A stretch of 64,000 nucleotides of DNA from CAUZIZ01 sp965218775 (GTDB lineage: Bacteria; Acidobacteriota; UBA6911; RPQK01; JAJDTT01): the NCBI GenBank assembly GCA_965218775.1, contig CBDCLS010000004.1:496001-560000 (forward strand), read 5' to 3'. Positions 1 to 9,184 of the stretch are shown here, in pieces. Both the position numbers and the translations under genes were made by a program. Every line of letters begins with the position of its first letter. Position 1 is the stretch's first letter. Under the pieces are notes generated by a model. It was not told where the DNA came from, did not search any database, and saw only the letters and a list, made by a program, of their open reading frames with translations.

Positions 1-3000
1 TCTGTGGTCGCTTCGAAGTTCACAACCGGGGTAGTACTGCGAGGATTGCTGAAATTGACAGTACCTCGAGTAACCTCGTACCTGTTGTTCTCCAACGAAA
101 GTGTCCCTTCGTCCAAAGTGATCGTTCCCAGAATCACCGGCCTCTGGGCGGTCCCCCGGATGGTGAAATCGCCGCTTCCGGTCACATCGGCGATGCGATT
201 CCTGACTCGAAGGCTTTGGTAGGCCTCGACTTCGATCTCCAAAAGGATCTCGCCTCCCAGGCTCGGAGTTGGTGGGATCTGGCTTTCGGCGTAGGCAAGA
301 AACAGCTTCGGAAGCGACAGGTCCTTGGAGTACTCCGCCTCGCGAACGTAGACCACTCCGGTTACCAACTGGGAACCTTTGGCCTTCAAGAGGTCCAGGT
401 CCAGATCAATTGTGGAGACCACATCCTGGGGATACCGGACCTGTAGATTGGATCCGAAAACATTGACTTGCCAGCGAGTAGGCGTGAAGCCCTCGACGAA
501 AATACCTCCCTCGGCGCTGACCCTTCCATAGGGCGTCGAGGCGGAGAATTCATCGATGGAAATCTGCTTGGAGGTGAACTTCACCTTTCCTTCCGCATCG
601 AAAACCGTGCTTGGCACTTCGGGATGGGAGAGGAAACCATCGCTTAGGCTGGCCTCACCAACGATTCGGGGGTCTTGCCACGGACCCGAAATGGAAAGGC
701 TATCCAGGCGTAGCTGGCCTGAAGTGGCACCGCTATCGAGAAAGCTGTTCAAGATAAGGAGATTCGCCTGCCCATCCAGCCTCAGATCGATGTTTGGTGA
801 TTCGCCCAGTCCAACGGAACCCGATAGATTCAGTTGCGTTCCTGAGCCGGATAGGCTCAAAGGATCAATCCTCAACGTCTCTTCCTGGTAGACCAGTCTG
901 AGAGCGCTGCTGTTCTCGAGCCGATGCCCCGACAGGGACAGTTCAATCTCGGGAAAGCTTCCCTCAGCCTGGATTTTGGTAGGCTCGAGGAGGGGTCCGG
1001 TACAGCGGGCCTTGCCGGAGACCAACCCCTCGAACTGCCCTGGGTCGTAGCCCAGCAGAGCCAGATAGGATCCTATCGGAATCTTCTCGAGATGGAGAGA
1101 GACATCCAGTGGATGAGGAGCAAGAAGCCCCACCGTCCCCTCGAATAGAAAGGGGTTCTCGGCGAAGCGGTGGACCAGTCTGATCGAGGCCTCCTTGCCT
1201 TCGCCATCGGCCTCCAGATGGACGTCTTCGAGGGTGAAGTCCCCAATTTTAACCAGAGATGAGCGAGCATCGAGCCGGAAACCCGGGTGGTCGAATCTTC
1301 CTTGTCCCTCTAGCGACAGGGACAGTTCTCCCTGAACGGGAGTTTGCTGTTGAAGCAGGTGCAGCCTTTCCAACTGCATGCGCTCAAGTTGCACCGAAAC
1401 CGAATACTCTCGGCTCTCGAGGTCGACCCCAAAGCTGCCAGAAATCCGTCCTCCGGAAAGCGATGCGTTCAGACCTTGGCCCCTGAGTGTCCCGTCCCGG
1501 AATTCCAGCTCTCCGCTGTAGCGGTCCACCAACTCTCCGTAGGCCTCTACCGCCCCCCCCCATAGGTTGGCGGTGGCGGTGTAGGAGCCGGTTGCCAGGT
1601 ACTCTACCTGGGCTTCGCCTGAGATTCGTCCTTCCAGTGGCAGGGAAAGACCTGCCATGGGAAGAAATCGCTCCACCGGAACCTTATCCAAACGCGCCCG
1701 AGCGCGAAGGCCCTCCAGATCTTCACCTTCAACAGGAAATGTCAATGAAAAGCCAAGGCGATACGACGGATCGCGAAACTCCGCTTCTTCGAGCCGGACC
1801 AGATCCTGACCCATGCCTACCTGCCCGGAGAACGCTCCAAGTCGATGTCCCCGAAAGTCGACTTCCTCCACCTCAGTTCGGCCCTGGACCGAAAAATCGT
1901 GGCCCGATCCGCCTAGTTTTCCCCTGAAGAGCGAACGCCCGCGTAACGCGAAGGGATAGAGCTCCACAGTCTGCTGGGGAAGCAAGCCGTTAGCCTGGGC
2001 CACACCCTGAAGTTCTTGACCCTCACTGGATACCAGGTCCAGATCAAGGTCATACAGTCCGCCCAGGCTAATCTGACCGCTATATGCCAGGCTCGACTGA
2101 TGCGTTCGAAGCATTCCCCCGGACAATTGAAGGACTTCCTTCTCGCTGGTGAGATCGCAACCGCCCTCGAACGGAAGAGCCTCGGCCTGAGCTCGAGTCT
2201 CCTCGCTTGCAATCTGGAAGCTGCCCCGATAGATGAGATTTCCTTGTCCCTCCAACTGCTGCCAATTGAATCCTGGCCACGTCAGTTGACTCTGAACATC
2301 CGCCAGACCCCGCACCTCGACGGATTCCCATCCAAGAACCGCCAAGAACGGCTGTATTCCTATCGCGGTCCCCGCCAAGGCGAGCTGGGACCGCCGGGTT
2401 TCTTCCCAGCTCAGCATTCCCTTGGCCTCTATGAGTCCACCCAGGCAGCCGACCCTGACCTTTTCTAGAGACAGCCCCTCGCTAGCGAGGGTGACCTCGC
2501 CATGCAAGTCGCGAAAGGGAATCTCCTGAAACCGGAGTTGGGGGGAAGACAGCTCACCCCGGAAGACAAGATTCTCCGGTCTCCCTGTAAGATTCCCGCT
2601 GAAGTCGATTCGACCCTGCTGAAAGTAGGGCGACAAGTCCGGCTTCCTGAGCTGAGGAAGCTCGAGGCTGGCATTGACGTCGAATTGGGCGTTCAGTTCG
2701 GTCCAGCCTTCCACCCTGCCTGTGATCCTGGCAGAGAGCTCGGGTGCATTTAGCTCGAAGTCAGAGATCTGCACGGTCTCTCCCACGATTTCGAAATTGG
2801 ATGAGACCGCGACCTGGGAGAAGTTGAACCCACCCACGGCCAGATCAAGACTCTCCAGAACGAAGTTCCCAACCGTTTCCCCGTTTGGGAGAAAGCGGGC
2901 GTTAGCGCTCAGGCTCCCCTCGGCCGAATCCAACCGAAAGGGCTGGGTTTGATAGACCAGGAGACCGTTTTCGATAGACAACTCTTCGACCTCGATACGA

Positions 3001-3440
3001 ACCAGGAGGGGCCGCTCTGAGACCGGCTCCAGGGAGGTGGAGACAAGCATGTTGGATAGGTTGAGTCTACCGTTTCGGTCCTGTACGACTCTTAGGCAGG
3101 GAGACTCCAAAGAAATACGATCGACCAACACAGTCGGGGAAAAGTAGCGGCTGATCGAAAAACCCAGACGGACGAGATCGATTTCAATAGCCGGCTCCGA
3201 AGTGGGATCCCGAGAATTCGAAACCTCGAGTCCCTCCAGTTCCAGGATCCCTTCCCAGAGCTTCAAGCGAAGGGCCACCAGATCGACATGAACGGGGAAA
3301 CGCCTTTCCAGCGCGGCAATGACTTCCTTTTTGGCCCATTCATCGACGAAGGCGCGGTCGAGAAAGACAATGAGGAGAAGGCCCAGAATCAGAGAGGAGA
3401 GAAGCAGAACCGCTGTCGCGATCTTGAGGAGCCGTCGCAT
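1..3440 (-). CDS. tamB: TamB-like translocation and assembly module protein (3' end beyond window)
   Basis: Reading the minus strand from the ATG at 3438-3440 I find no stop before the window edge, giving at least 1146 residues. The protein opens with a single hydrophobic segment (about residues 5-28, MRRLLKIATAVLLLSSLILG) and continues as a very long chain of short alternating hydrophobic/polar stretches typical of the AsmA/TamB beta-groove superfamily. The last readable part (GTITLDEGTLSLENNRYEV, then VNF) resembles the C-terminal DUF490/TamB domain. Family members bridge inner and outer membrane and serve outer-membrane protein insertion or bulk phospholipid transport; which applies here cannot be read from sequence. 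The gene is divergent from the AIM24 gene at 3655. A YhdP or AsmA relative is a possible alternative, but the C-terminal signature favours TamB. Confidence 0.8.
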   Translation of the reverse strand, partial: MRRLLKIATAVLLLSSLILGLLLIVFLDRAFVDEWAKKEVIAALERRFPVHVDLVALRLKLWEGILELEGLEVSNSRDPTSEPAIEIDLVRLGFSISRYFSPTVLVDRISLESPCLRVVQDRNGRLNLSNMLVSTSLEPVSERPLLVRIEVEELSIENGLLVYQTQPFRLDSAEGSLSANARFLPNGETVGNFVLESLDLAVGGFNFSQVAVSSNFEIVGETVQISDFELNAPELSARITGRVEGWTELNAQFDVNASLELPQLRKPDLSPYFQQGRIDFSGNLTGRPENLVFRGELSSPQLRFQEIPFRDLHGEVTLASEGLSLEKVRVGCLGGLIEAKGMLSWEETRRSQLALAGTAIGIQPFLAVLGWESVEVRGLADVQSQLTWPGFNWQQLEGQGNLIYRGSFQIASEETRAQAEALPFEGGCDLTSEKEVLQLSGGMLRTHQSSLAYSGQISLGGLYDLDLDLVSSEGQELQGVAQANGLLPQQTVELYPFALRGRSLFRGKLGGSGHDFSVQGRTEVEEVDFRGHRLGAFSGQVGMGQDLVRLEEAEFRDPSYRLGFSLTFPVEGEDLEGLRARARLDKVPVERFLPMAGLSLPLEGRISGEAQVEYLATGSYTATANLWGGAVEAYGELVDRYSGELEFRDGTLRGQGLNASLSGGRISGSFGVDLESREYSVSVQLERMQLERLHLLQQQTPVQGELSLSLEGQGRFDHPGFRLDARSSLVKIGDFTLEDVHLEADGEGKEASIRLVHRFAENPFLFEGTVGLLAPHPLDVSLHLEKIPIGSYLALLGYDPGQFEGLVSGKARCTGPLLEPTKIQAEGSFPEIELSLSGHRLENSSALRLVYQEETLRIDPLSLSGSGTQLNLSGSVGLGESPNIDLRLDGQANLLILNSFLDSGATSGQLRLDSLSISGPWQDPRIVGEASLSDGFLSHPEVPSTVFDAEGKVKFTSKQISIDEFSASTPYGRVSAEGGIFVEGFTPTRWQVNVFGSNLQVRYPQDVVSTIDLDLDLLKAKGSQLVTGVVYVREAEYSKDLSLPKLFLAYAESQIPPTPSLGGEILLEIEVEAYQSLRVRNRIADVTGSGDFTIRGTAQRPVILGTITLDEGTLSLENNRYEVTRGTVNFSNPRSTTPVVNFEATT

Positions 3441-3654
3441 CGATTTCTTAGATGTCTGTAAAGGCCGAATGTTAGCAGAAATCAGCCAAGACTCCTGCGC
3501 GGTTTCTCGCCGCCCGGTTTCGCACACGGTCGAGCCGGGTTAGAATATGTGCCATAGGCTTCGAACTGCGTGATCCGGTGTCAGCTCGAATCCAGGCTGA
3601 TGCGCGCAGGCTTCGTCCATCATTTGGGGCTCGACAACTGAAGGGAGCAAGGAA

Positions 3655-4644
3655 ATGACTCAGTGGTTTCTAAGTTATGGCGGCAATAAAAGTGGACCCT
3701 TCGATCTGACCGAGGCGCAGAAACAGGCTCAGGCCAATCCCAACGGGCATGCCTGGCGAGAAGGCTTGTCGGACTGGGAGCCCATCACTCAGGTATCCGA
3801 GTTGGGAGTCTCTGTGCCGACCCCTCCGTCGGGCGGGGTTGGTGGAGCCGATGTGATCGACTACAAGATCATGGGACAGGAAATGCAGTTCGTTGAGGTA
3901 GAGCTCGACCCAGGCGAGAGTGCCGTCGCCGAAGCTGGCGCCATGATGTACAAAGACACAGTCGTTCAAATGGAGACCGTCTTCGGTGATGCTTCTGCGT
4001 CCAGTGGCGGAGGCTTCATGGATAAACTGGTGGGAGCTGGAAAGCGACTGCTCACCGGAGAGAGCCTCTTCATGACGGTCTTTTCTCACGCAGGCTCTGA
4101 GGGCAAGGCTCACGTCGCCTTCGGGGCGCCTTATCCCGGAAATATTCTCCCAGTGCACCTTCCCAACGTGGGGGGCCGCCTGATCTGTCAGAAGGACAGT
4201 TTCCTCTGTGCGGCAAAAGGGGTCGCCATTGGGATCTACTTTCAGCGTAAGATCCTGACGGGACTCTTCGGCGGCGAGGGCTTCATCATGCAGAAGCTCG
4301 AGGGGGACGGCCTCTGCTTCGTCCACGCCGGTGGGACCGTCGTGGAACGCATGCTGTTGGCCGGAGAAACACTCCATGTCGACACCGGCTGTGTGGTCGC
4401 CTTCCAAGACAGCGTCAACTTCGACATTCAGCAGGTCGGGGGGATCAAGTCATCTCTTTTCGGGGGTGAGGGATTGTTCTTCGCGGTTCTGCAGGGGCCC
4501 GGTAAAGTCTGGATGCAATCCCTTCCCTTCTCCCGCTTGGCCGGCAGGATGCTGGCGGCAGCTCCGCAGAAGGGCGGGAGCCGCGGCGAAGGCTCGGTCC
4601 TGGGAGGACTGGGTAATCTTATCGATGGCGATAATTCCTTCTAG
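3655..4644 (+). CDS. AIM24/TIGR00266-family protein with N-terminal GYF_2-like domain
   Basis: The 329-residue product starts with a GYF_2-like module (residues about 3-50, WFLSYGGNKSGPFDL, then WREGLSDWEP), followed by an AIM24 (DUF124) domain from about residue 67 to 300, with the Gly-rich segment GGGFMDKLVGAGKRLLTGES in the middle. AIM24 proteins form a beta-rich fold of unknown biochemical role; GYF_2 modules are common N-terminal adaptors in bacterial membrane-associated proteins. No signal peptide or membrane segment is seen, so a cytosolic location is likely. The start is supported by a purine-rich site (GGGAGCAAGGAA) directly upstream of ATG. It stands alone between the divergent tamB and a repeat-filled gap. 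Family assignment is secure; function is unknown. Confidence 0.85.
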   Translation: MTQWFLSYGGNKSGPFDLTEAQKQAQANPNGHAWREGLSDWEPITQVSELGVSVPTPPSGGVGGADVIDYKIMGQEMQFVEVELDPGESAVAEAGAMMYKDTVVQMETVFGDASASSGGGFMDKLVGAGKRLLTGESLFMTVFSHAGSEGKAHVAFGAPYPGNILPVHLPNVGGRLICQKDSFLCAAKGVAIGIYFQRKILTGLFGGEGFIMQKLEGDGLCFVHAGGTVVERMLLAGETLHVDTGCVVAFQDSVNFDIQQVGGIKSSLFGGEGLFFAVLQGPGKVWMQSLPFSRLAGRMLAAAPQKGGSRGEGSVLGGLGNLIDGDNSF

Positions 4645-4710
4645 TCCAAACATGTAGCGAGCAACCCCATACCGCCGAGGACATTTGTATGTGCTGAGTC
4701 CTTTGCTTAC

Positions 4711-4822
4711 CCTTGACCGTGCCTTTGCCCGCGCCCCTGCCCGAGTTCCTCTTTCTCATCCAGGCCCAACGATTGTGGGAAGACGCAGGGCAAGGGCACG
4801 GGCGCGGGCAAAGGCACGGGAA
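4711..4822. repeat. GC-rich inverted repeat of GGGCAAAGGCACGGG type
   Basis: Two imperfect complementary arms built from short GGGCAAGGGC/GGGCACGGGC words lie at about 4717-4742 and 4786-4822, separated by roughly 45 bp. The same word family recurs at 9680-9712 and, as perfect 37-bp arms, at 40935-40971 and 41164-41200. It lies in the 380-bp gap after the AIM24 gene; it may act as a terminator-like hairpin or be the remains of a mobile cassette. I see no coding potential. Confidence 0.7.
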
Positions 4823-4876
4823 ATTTCTTCGCAAACTTGACCAGCCTGTGAACTTTTTCTCGACCAAGGGTCTCCA

Positions 4877-4968
4877 GTGGGCTGTAATACTCGAAGCGGC
4901 AGTGGATGAGCGAGCCATTCGGGCTCGAGGGCCGCTCAGGCGCTAGCGATCCAGGTGTTGCAGTTCAC
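4877..4968. mobile_element. MITE family B, 92-bp copy
   Basis: The left arm (GTGGGCTGTAATACTCGAAG) and the reverse complement of the right arm (GTGAACTGCAACACCTGGAT) are imperfect inverted repeats. The same terminal sequence, GTGGACTGTAACRCYTGAA, bounds elements at 6974-7031 and 21567-21728, and all three contain a conserved GCTAG-GCCTGAGC block. No open reading frame fits inside, so this is a non-autonomous miniature element or large palindromic repeat. The parent transposase is not in the window. Confidence 0.65.
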
Positions 4969-5025
4969 TGTTGGGTTTTTTGCAGCGAAGATAGGTTGGG
5001 ATACTCCCCAAAAATGCGTAACACA

Positions 5026-6024
5026 TCAAGCCACCAATAGGCGAAGAAGGGTACAGCCGTTCTCTGAGAATTGCTCCCTTAATTTCGTAAGCTGTTCTTC
5101 AGTCGGACAAATTCCTACGATTGATCCTCCCGATCCTGCGTACTTGGCGCAAACGCCCAGGGAGCGAGCAATCTGGACCATCTCTTCCCCTCGGGGGTCC
5201 AGGCGCGAGAGCCGCCGCCGGGTATCAAAATTCTGGTCGAGGAGTTCTGCCAGCCTCTGGTAGTCCGCCTCCAGCAAGGCCTGTCTTCCTTGTTCAGCAA
5301 GATCCGCGAAGGTCCTCATGGCCGCGTGAACCTCGGGGTCGCCCTGTTCCCACCTGCCCCGTAAACCGCTGTGGTAGAGTCCAGACACCTGGCTCAAGTC
5401 GTTTCGATAGGCCAGATAGAGAGGAGGCAGCATCTCGGCATCCAGGACCTCGTAAATCCCATGTCCGTGCCGGTCCATGAAGTCTCGATCGAAGTCCATA
5501 TAAACCAGACCTTCGTATACTTGGCAAACTCGATCCTGGAGGCCGGCGTCAATCCCGAGCTCCTGGGTCTCCGTCTGCAGAATCAGTCTGGCTTGAATCT
5601 CCCTGGGAATGGACACAGAGTAGAATTCCGCCAAAGCGCGCATCACGGCGGTAATGATGGCGCTCGATCCCGCCAGACCGACTTGTCTCGGGATATCGGT
5701 TTCATAGCGCAGCGAGAAATTCTCTCCCGACAGGAGAATGCTGCTTTCGCGGCAGTATTCGGCAAAAACCTTGATTGCCGCCTTCACCAACCGAAGACCG
5801 CCGTAGAGCCCGTTCAATCGGACATCCTCGGCCAGGTCCTCGATTCGCTCAAACTGGCAGCGATCCTGGCGGCTGAGAACGATCTCCAATTCAGGCCACT
5901 CGTAGAGCACCACTCGAGCCGCAAAATTCTTCAACGTTACGGAAAGAGTCTTTCCGAAGAAGCCATCTGAGGGATTCCCCAGAAGTCCGGCTCTGGCGTA
6001 GGCGGTTGTCTTAACGATCCTCAC
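5026..6024 (-). CDS. GHMP-family kinase resembling plant glucuronokinase
   Basis: The 332-residue product has all three GHMP kinase motifs: the N-terminal substrate region RAGLLGNPSDGFFGKT, the phosphate-binding loop VGLAGSSAII (about residue 120) and the C-terminal glycine loop AKYAGSGGSIVG. The wording of these motifs, plus ELGIDAGLQDRV and MDFDRDFMDRHGHGIYE, matches what I recall of plant glucuronokinase, which makes glucuronate 1-phosphate from glucuronate and ATP, more closely than galactokinase or mevalonate kinase. It starts with GTG inside the 3' end of the GalU gene (14-bp overlap), so the two are translationally coupled. A downstream uridylyltransferase would convert the product to UDP-glucuronate, which fits this partner. 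Other sugar-1-kinase specificities remain possible. Confidence 0.7.
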   Translation of the reverse strand: MRIVKTTAYARAGLLGNPSDGFFGKTLSVTLKNFAARVVLYEWPELEIVLSRQDRCQFERIEDLAEDVRLNGLYGGLRLVKAAIKVFAEYCRESSILLSGENFSLRYETDIPRQVGLAGSSAIITAVMRALAEFYSVSIPREIQARLILQTETQELGIDAGLQDRVCQVYEGLVYMDFDRDFMDRHGHGIYEVLDAEMLPPLYLAYRNDLSQVSGLYHSGLRGRWEQGDPEVHAAMRTFADLAEQGRQALLEADYQRLAELLDQNFDTRRRLSRLDPRGEEMVQIARSLGVCAKYAGSGGSIVGICPTEEQLTKLREQFSENGCTLLRLLVA

Positions 6025-6892
6025 TGAGTCGCTCGACTAATCTTTGCCTGAGCTCTGGGCCCAACTTTTCGTCCGCCAGGGCGAAGTCCAAGAAAGCTTC
6101 GAAGTAGCTCTGGAAATTTCCAATGTCATACCGTTTTTCCTTCTCCGACAGGCGCACGCCAATCACCGATTCCCCAAGTTCCAGGAGCCGTTGGATCGCA
6201 TGTGTGAGCTGAACTTCTCCCCCACTGTCGGGCGGGGTCTCGGCAAGTGCGTCGTAGATTGAAGGCGACAAGACATATCGGCCCGCGATTGCCAGATTGC
6301 TGGGAGCTTTCTCCGGGGATGGTTTTTCGATCAAGCCCCGAATCGGGAAAATCCCTCCCTCGCCACCCGGATGAACGATTCCGTAGCGCGAAACCCGGTT
6401 GAGGGGAACCTCCTCGACCGCAATCACATTCGAACCCGGATTCTCTCGATAGACGGCAAGCATCTGGCTGACGAGTCGAGACGGCTGCTCCAGGCCCATG
6501 ATGCTGTCGCCCAAAGCCACTACGAACGGATGGTCGGCGGTGAAGTATTGAGCACAACCAATCGCATCTCCGAGTCCACGCTGCCGCCTCTGTCTGGTAA
6601 AGAAGAACCGGACTCCCATGCGTTCGAATTCGAGCTCGGCCAGAAGCTCTTCCTTGCCACCTTCCCGGAGGCCCCGGATCAGCTCATGGTCAAAATCGAA
6701 ATGGTTCTCAATGGATGTCTTGCTCTTGCCCGTAATGAAGAGGATCTGTTCGATGCCATTGGCTTCGAGCTCCTCGGTCACGTACTGGACTACCGGCTTC
6801 TTCGCTACCGGAAGCATCTCTTTCGGTTGAGACTTCGTGGCCGGCAGCAACCGAGTACCCAATCCAGCCACCGGGACGACGGCGATCTTCAC
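6011..6892 (-). CDS. galU: UTP-glucose-1-phosphate uridylyltransferase family protein (GalU-like)
   Basis: The nucleotidyltransferase signature AGLGTRLLPATKSQPKEM follows immediately after the start, and GRYVLSPSIYDAL, GEVQLTHAIQRL and KRYDIGNFQSYF complete the GalU pattern. The enzyme makes a UDP-sugar from UTP and a sugar 1-phosphate in the cytosol. I place the start at the GTG at 6890-6892, because family members begin right before the KIAVVPVAG strand; an in-frame TTG at 6938-6940 would add 16 poorly conserved residues. Its 3' end overlaps the GHMP kinase gene by 14 bp. Because its partner looks like a glucuronokinase, a substrate range broader than glucose 1-phosphate is conceivable, but the sequence itself reads as ordinary GalU. 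Confidence 0.88.
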   Translation of the reverse strand: MKIAVVPVAGLGTRLLPATKSQPKEMLPVAKKPVVQYVTEELEANGIEQILFITGKSKTSIENHFDFDHELIRGLREGGKEELLAELEFERMGVRFFFTRQRRQRGLGDAIGCAQYFTADHPFVVALGDSIMGLEQPSRLVSQMLAVYRENPGSNVIAVEEVPLNRVSRYGIVHPGGEGGIFPIRGLIEKPSPEKAPSNLAIAGRYVLSPSIYDALAETPPDSGGEVQLTHAIQRLLELGESVIGVRLSEKEKRYDIGNFQSYFEAFLDFALADEKLGPELRQRLVERLSEDR

Positions 6893-6973
6893 CTCTGCAT
6901 CTCTGCCGCTATTGCTGCCTTTAGTTTCGTCTGATCCCAAAGCGTCTGTTCTCCCAACTCTGATTCAGATCGA

Positions 6974-7031
6974 GTGGACGGTAGCAGCTGAATCGCTAGC
7001 GCCTGAGCTACCGCTTCAAGTATTACAGTCC
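6974..7031. mobile_element. MITE family B, short 58-bp copy
   Basis: The arms GTGGACGGTAGCAGCTGAAT and, read as reverse complement from the right, GGACTGTAATACTTGAAG are related to the ends of the copies at 4877-4968 and 21567-21728. This copy has almost no interior, consistent with deletion of the centre. It directly abuts MITE family A at 7032. Confidence 0.55.
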
Positions 7032-7307
7032 CTAGTACAGCGTTCTGTAAATACCGATACGTTTGTGGCGAGCGCGACGGGTCGAGTTCGCGAAGCGACG
7101 CCGAACTCGATGCTTTGTATCTTGGAGGAGGCGCGACAAAGAAATCGGCGCGTCCCGTCGCCACCCGTAGGGCAGATGGGGGTTGCGGACGATCTCTGTG
7201 TTGGTCGTCGTCGAAGATGGCCAAGCATCGTCTTCCTCCTCCTGCCTTGATCTCGCCTCGCAAGCCCCATCTGCAAACGTATCGGTATTTACAGAACGCT
7301 GTACTAG
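7032..7307. mobile_element. MITE family A, 276 bp with perfect 34-bp terminal inverted repeats
   Basis: The ends at 7032-7065 and 7274-7307 are perfect 34-bp inverted repeats beginning CTAGTACAGCGTTCTGTAAA. The interior of about 210 bp has no credible gene. Perfect long ends with no transposase define a miniature inverted-repeat element. The outermost CTAG of its right end is also the target site of IS1380 copy 1, so that insertion is younger than the MITE. With the MITE-B copy at 6974 it fills the space upstream of galU. Confidence 0.8.
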
Positions 7308-7401
7308 CCCGGATTTCTCAAGGATAAGAAAAAGCAGTCAGCTCAATGTGGTATAAAGTCTGTGTTAACAAAGACTTAACAAACACAAGGAGCTGACTAC
7401 T

Positions 7402-9184
7402 ATGACGACAGAGTGTATCGCTTCTAAGCTGGAGTTTCAAGGGCTGGAGGGTCGCCGAGTCGAGGCAGAATTCAACGGGGGACAGATCACCTCAGACGCC
7501 GGAGGGTTGCTGTTACGGGAGGTGGAGAACCGCTATGGGTTCATTCGCGGCTTGGCCGCCTGCTTTGGGGACCGGCGCGATCCTCGCTTCACCGAGTTCA
7601 GTGTGGAGGATCTGGTGGGGCAGCGGATTTATGGACTGGCCTTGGGCTATGAGGATCTCAACGATCATGAGGAGCTACGGACGGATCCGCTGATGGCGGT
7701 GTTGGTGGGCAAGGAAGATCCCTTGGGGAGGGATCGGCGAGCGGAAGCGGATCGGGGCAAGGCGTGTGCCGGCAAGAGCACACTCAATCGTTTGGAGTTG
7801 TCCTCGGTGACGCAGGATAAATATCGCAAGACGCCGGTGGATGAAGCGGCGGTGGAAGCGTTTCTGGTGGAGCAGTTCATTCGGGTGCGAGGCGGTAAAC
7901 CGAAGGAGCTGGTGTTGGATCTGGATGCGACGGATGATCCGCTGCACGGAGAGCAGGAGGGTCGTTTCTACCATGGCTACTACCGGTGTTACTGCTACCT
8001 GCCCCTGTATGTGTTTTGCGAGGGGTATGTGCTGGGGTCCAAGCTACGGGTGTCGAATCTGGATGGCTCCGAAGGAGCGGTCCAGGAGATGGAGCGGATC
8101 GTGGGACAACTGCGGGCGAAGTGGCCGAAGGTCCGCATTACGCTGCGGGCGGACAGCAGCTTTGCGCGCGAGGCGTTGATGAAATGGTGTGAGGAGCATC
8201 GAGTGGATTACGTCTTCGGTCTGGCCCGCAATCAGCGCTTAGAGGGGACCCTGGAGTCGGAGCTGGAACAGGCCCAGGCGCTTCAACAAGCGAGCGGCAG
8301 CAGCGCCCGAGTCTATAAGGACTTTCGTTACCAGACGCACAAGAGCTGGAGTCAAGAGCGGCGAGTGGTGGGCAAGGCCGAGTCCACGGGTAAGGGATCC
8401 AATCCCCGCTTTGTCGTCACCTCGCTGGGAGCGAAGCGGTGGCCCGCCCAAAAGCTGTACGAGCAGCTGTACTGCGCGCGAGGGGAGGCGGAGAATCGGA
8501 TCGAAGTGGCCGAAGGTCCGCATTACGCTGCGGGCGGACAGCAGCTTTGCGCGCGAGGCGTTGATGAAATGGTGTGAGGAGCATCGAGTGGATTACGTCT
8601 TCGGTCTGGCCCGCAATCAGCGCTTAGAGGGGACCCTGGAGTCGGAGCTGGAACAGGCCCAGGCGCTTCAACAAGCGAGCGGCAGCAGCGCCCGAGTCTA
8701 TAAGGACTTTCGTTACCAGACGCGCAAGAGCTGGAGTCAAGAGCGGCGAGTGGTGGGCAAGGCCGAGTCCACGGGTAAGGGATCCAATCCCCGCTTTGTC
8801 GTCACCTCGCTGGGAGCGAAGCGGTGGCCCGCCCAAAAGCTGTACGAGCAGCTGTACTGCGCGCGAGGGGAGGCGGAGAATCGGATCAAGGAACAGCAGC
8901 TGGAGCTGTTTGCCGATCGGACCTCGACGCACCTCATCAAGAGCAATCAGCTGCGGTTGTGGTTCTCCTCGGTGGCCTATAATCTGCTGCACACGTTGAG
9001 GCGTGTCGCTTTGAAGGGGACCCAGTGGGCGAAGGCGCAATGCCAGACAATTCGCCTCAAACTGTTGAAGATAGGAGGCCAGATTCGGGTCAGTGTCCGG
9101 CGGGTGAGTCTGTCCTTGAGCGAGGGTTATCCTTACCAAGCACTCTATGCCCAAGCCTTGGCCCAGCTTCAACAGCTCGGTTGA
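7402..9184 (+). pseudogene. IS1380 transposase, frameshifted by a 385-bp tandem duplication
   Basis: The reading frame from ATG 7402 follows the intact 465-residue transposase of copies 2 and 3 (MTTECIASKLEFQ) up to the codons for ENRI near 8501. It then jumps back into a repeat of 8117-8501; since 385 is not a multiple of three, the frame is lost and the chain ends at 8577 after about 391 residues. The second repeat restores the downstream sequence (KEQQLELFADRTS, LAQLQQLG) in a different frame up to the stop at 9184. DDE-region landmarks are present (LDLDATDDPLHG, RADSSFA), but the conserved glutamate region ARGEAENRIKEQQLE is split between frames. Probably inactive unless supplied in trans by another copy. 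Confidence 0.9.
8117..8886 (+). repeat. 385-bp direct tandem duplication within IS1380 copy 1
   Basis: Positions 8117-8501 are repeated at 8502-8886 with no mismatch that I noticed except near position 8340 versus 8725 (cac versus cgc). The junction reads GGATC-GAAGTGG, with at most one or two bases of microhomology. Confidence 0.9.

Noticed and set aside
3670..4407. 245-residue open frame antisense to the AIM24 gene
   Set aside because: The plus-strand AIM24 protein has clear domains and a ribosome-binding site; the antisense frame has no recognisable motif.
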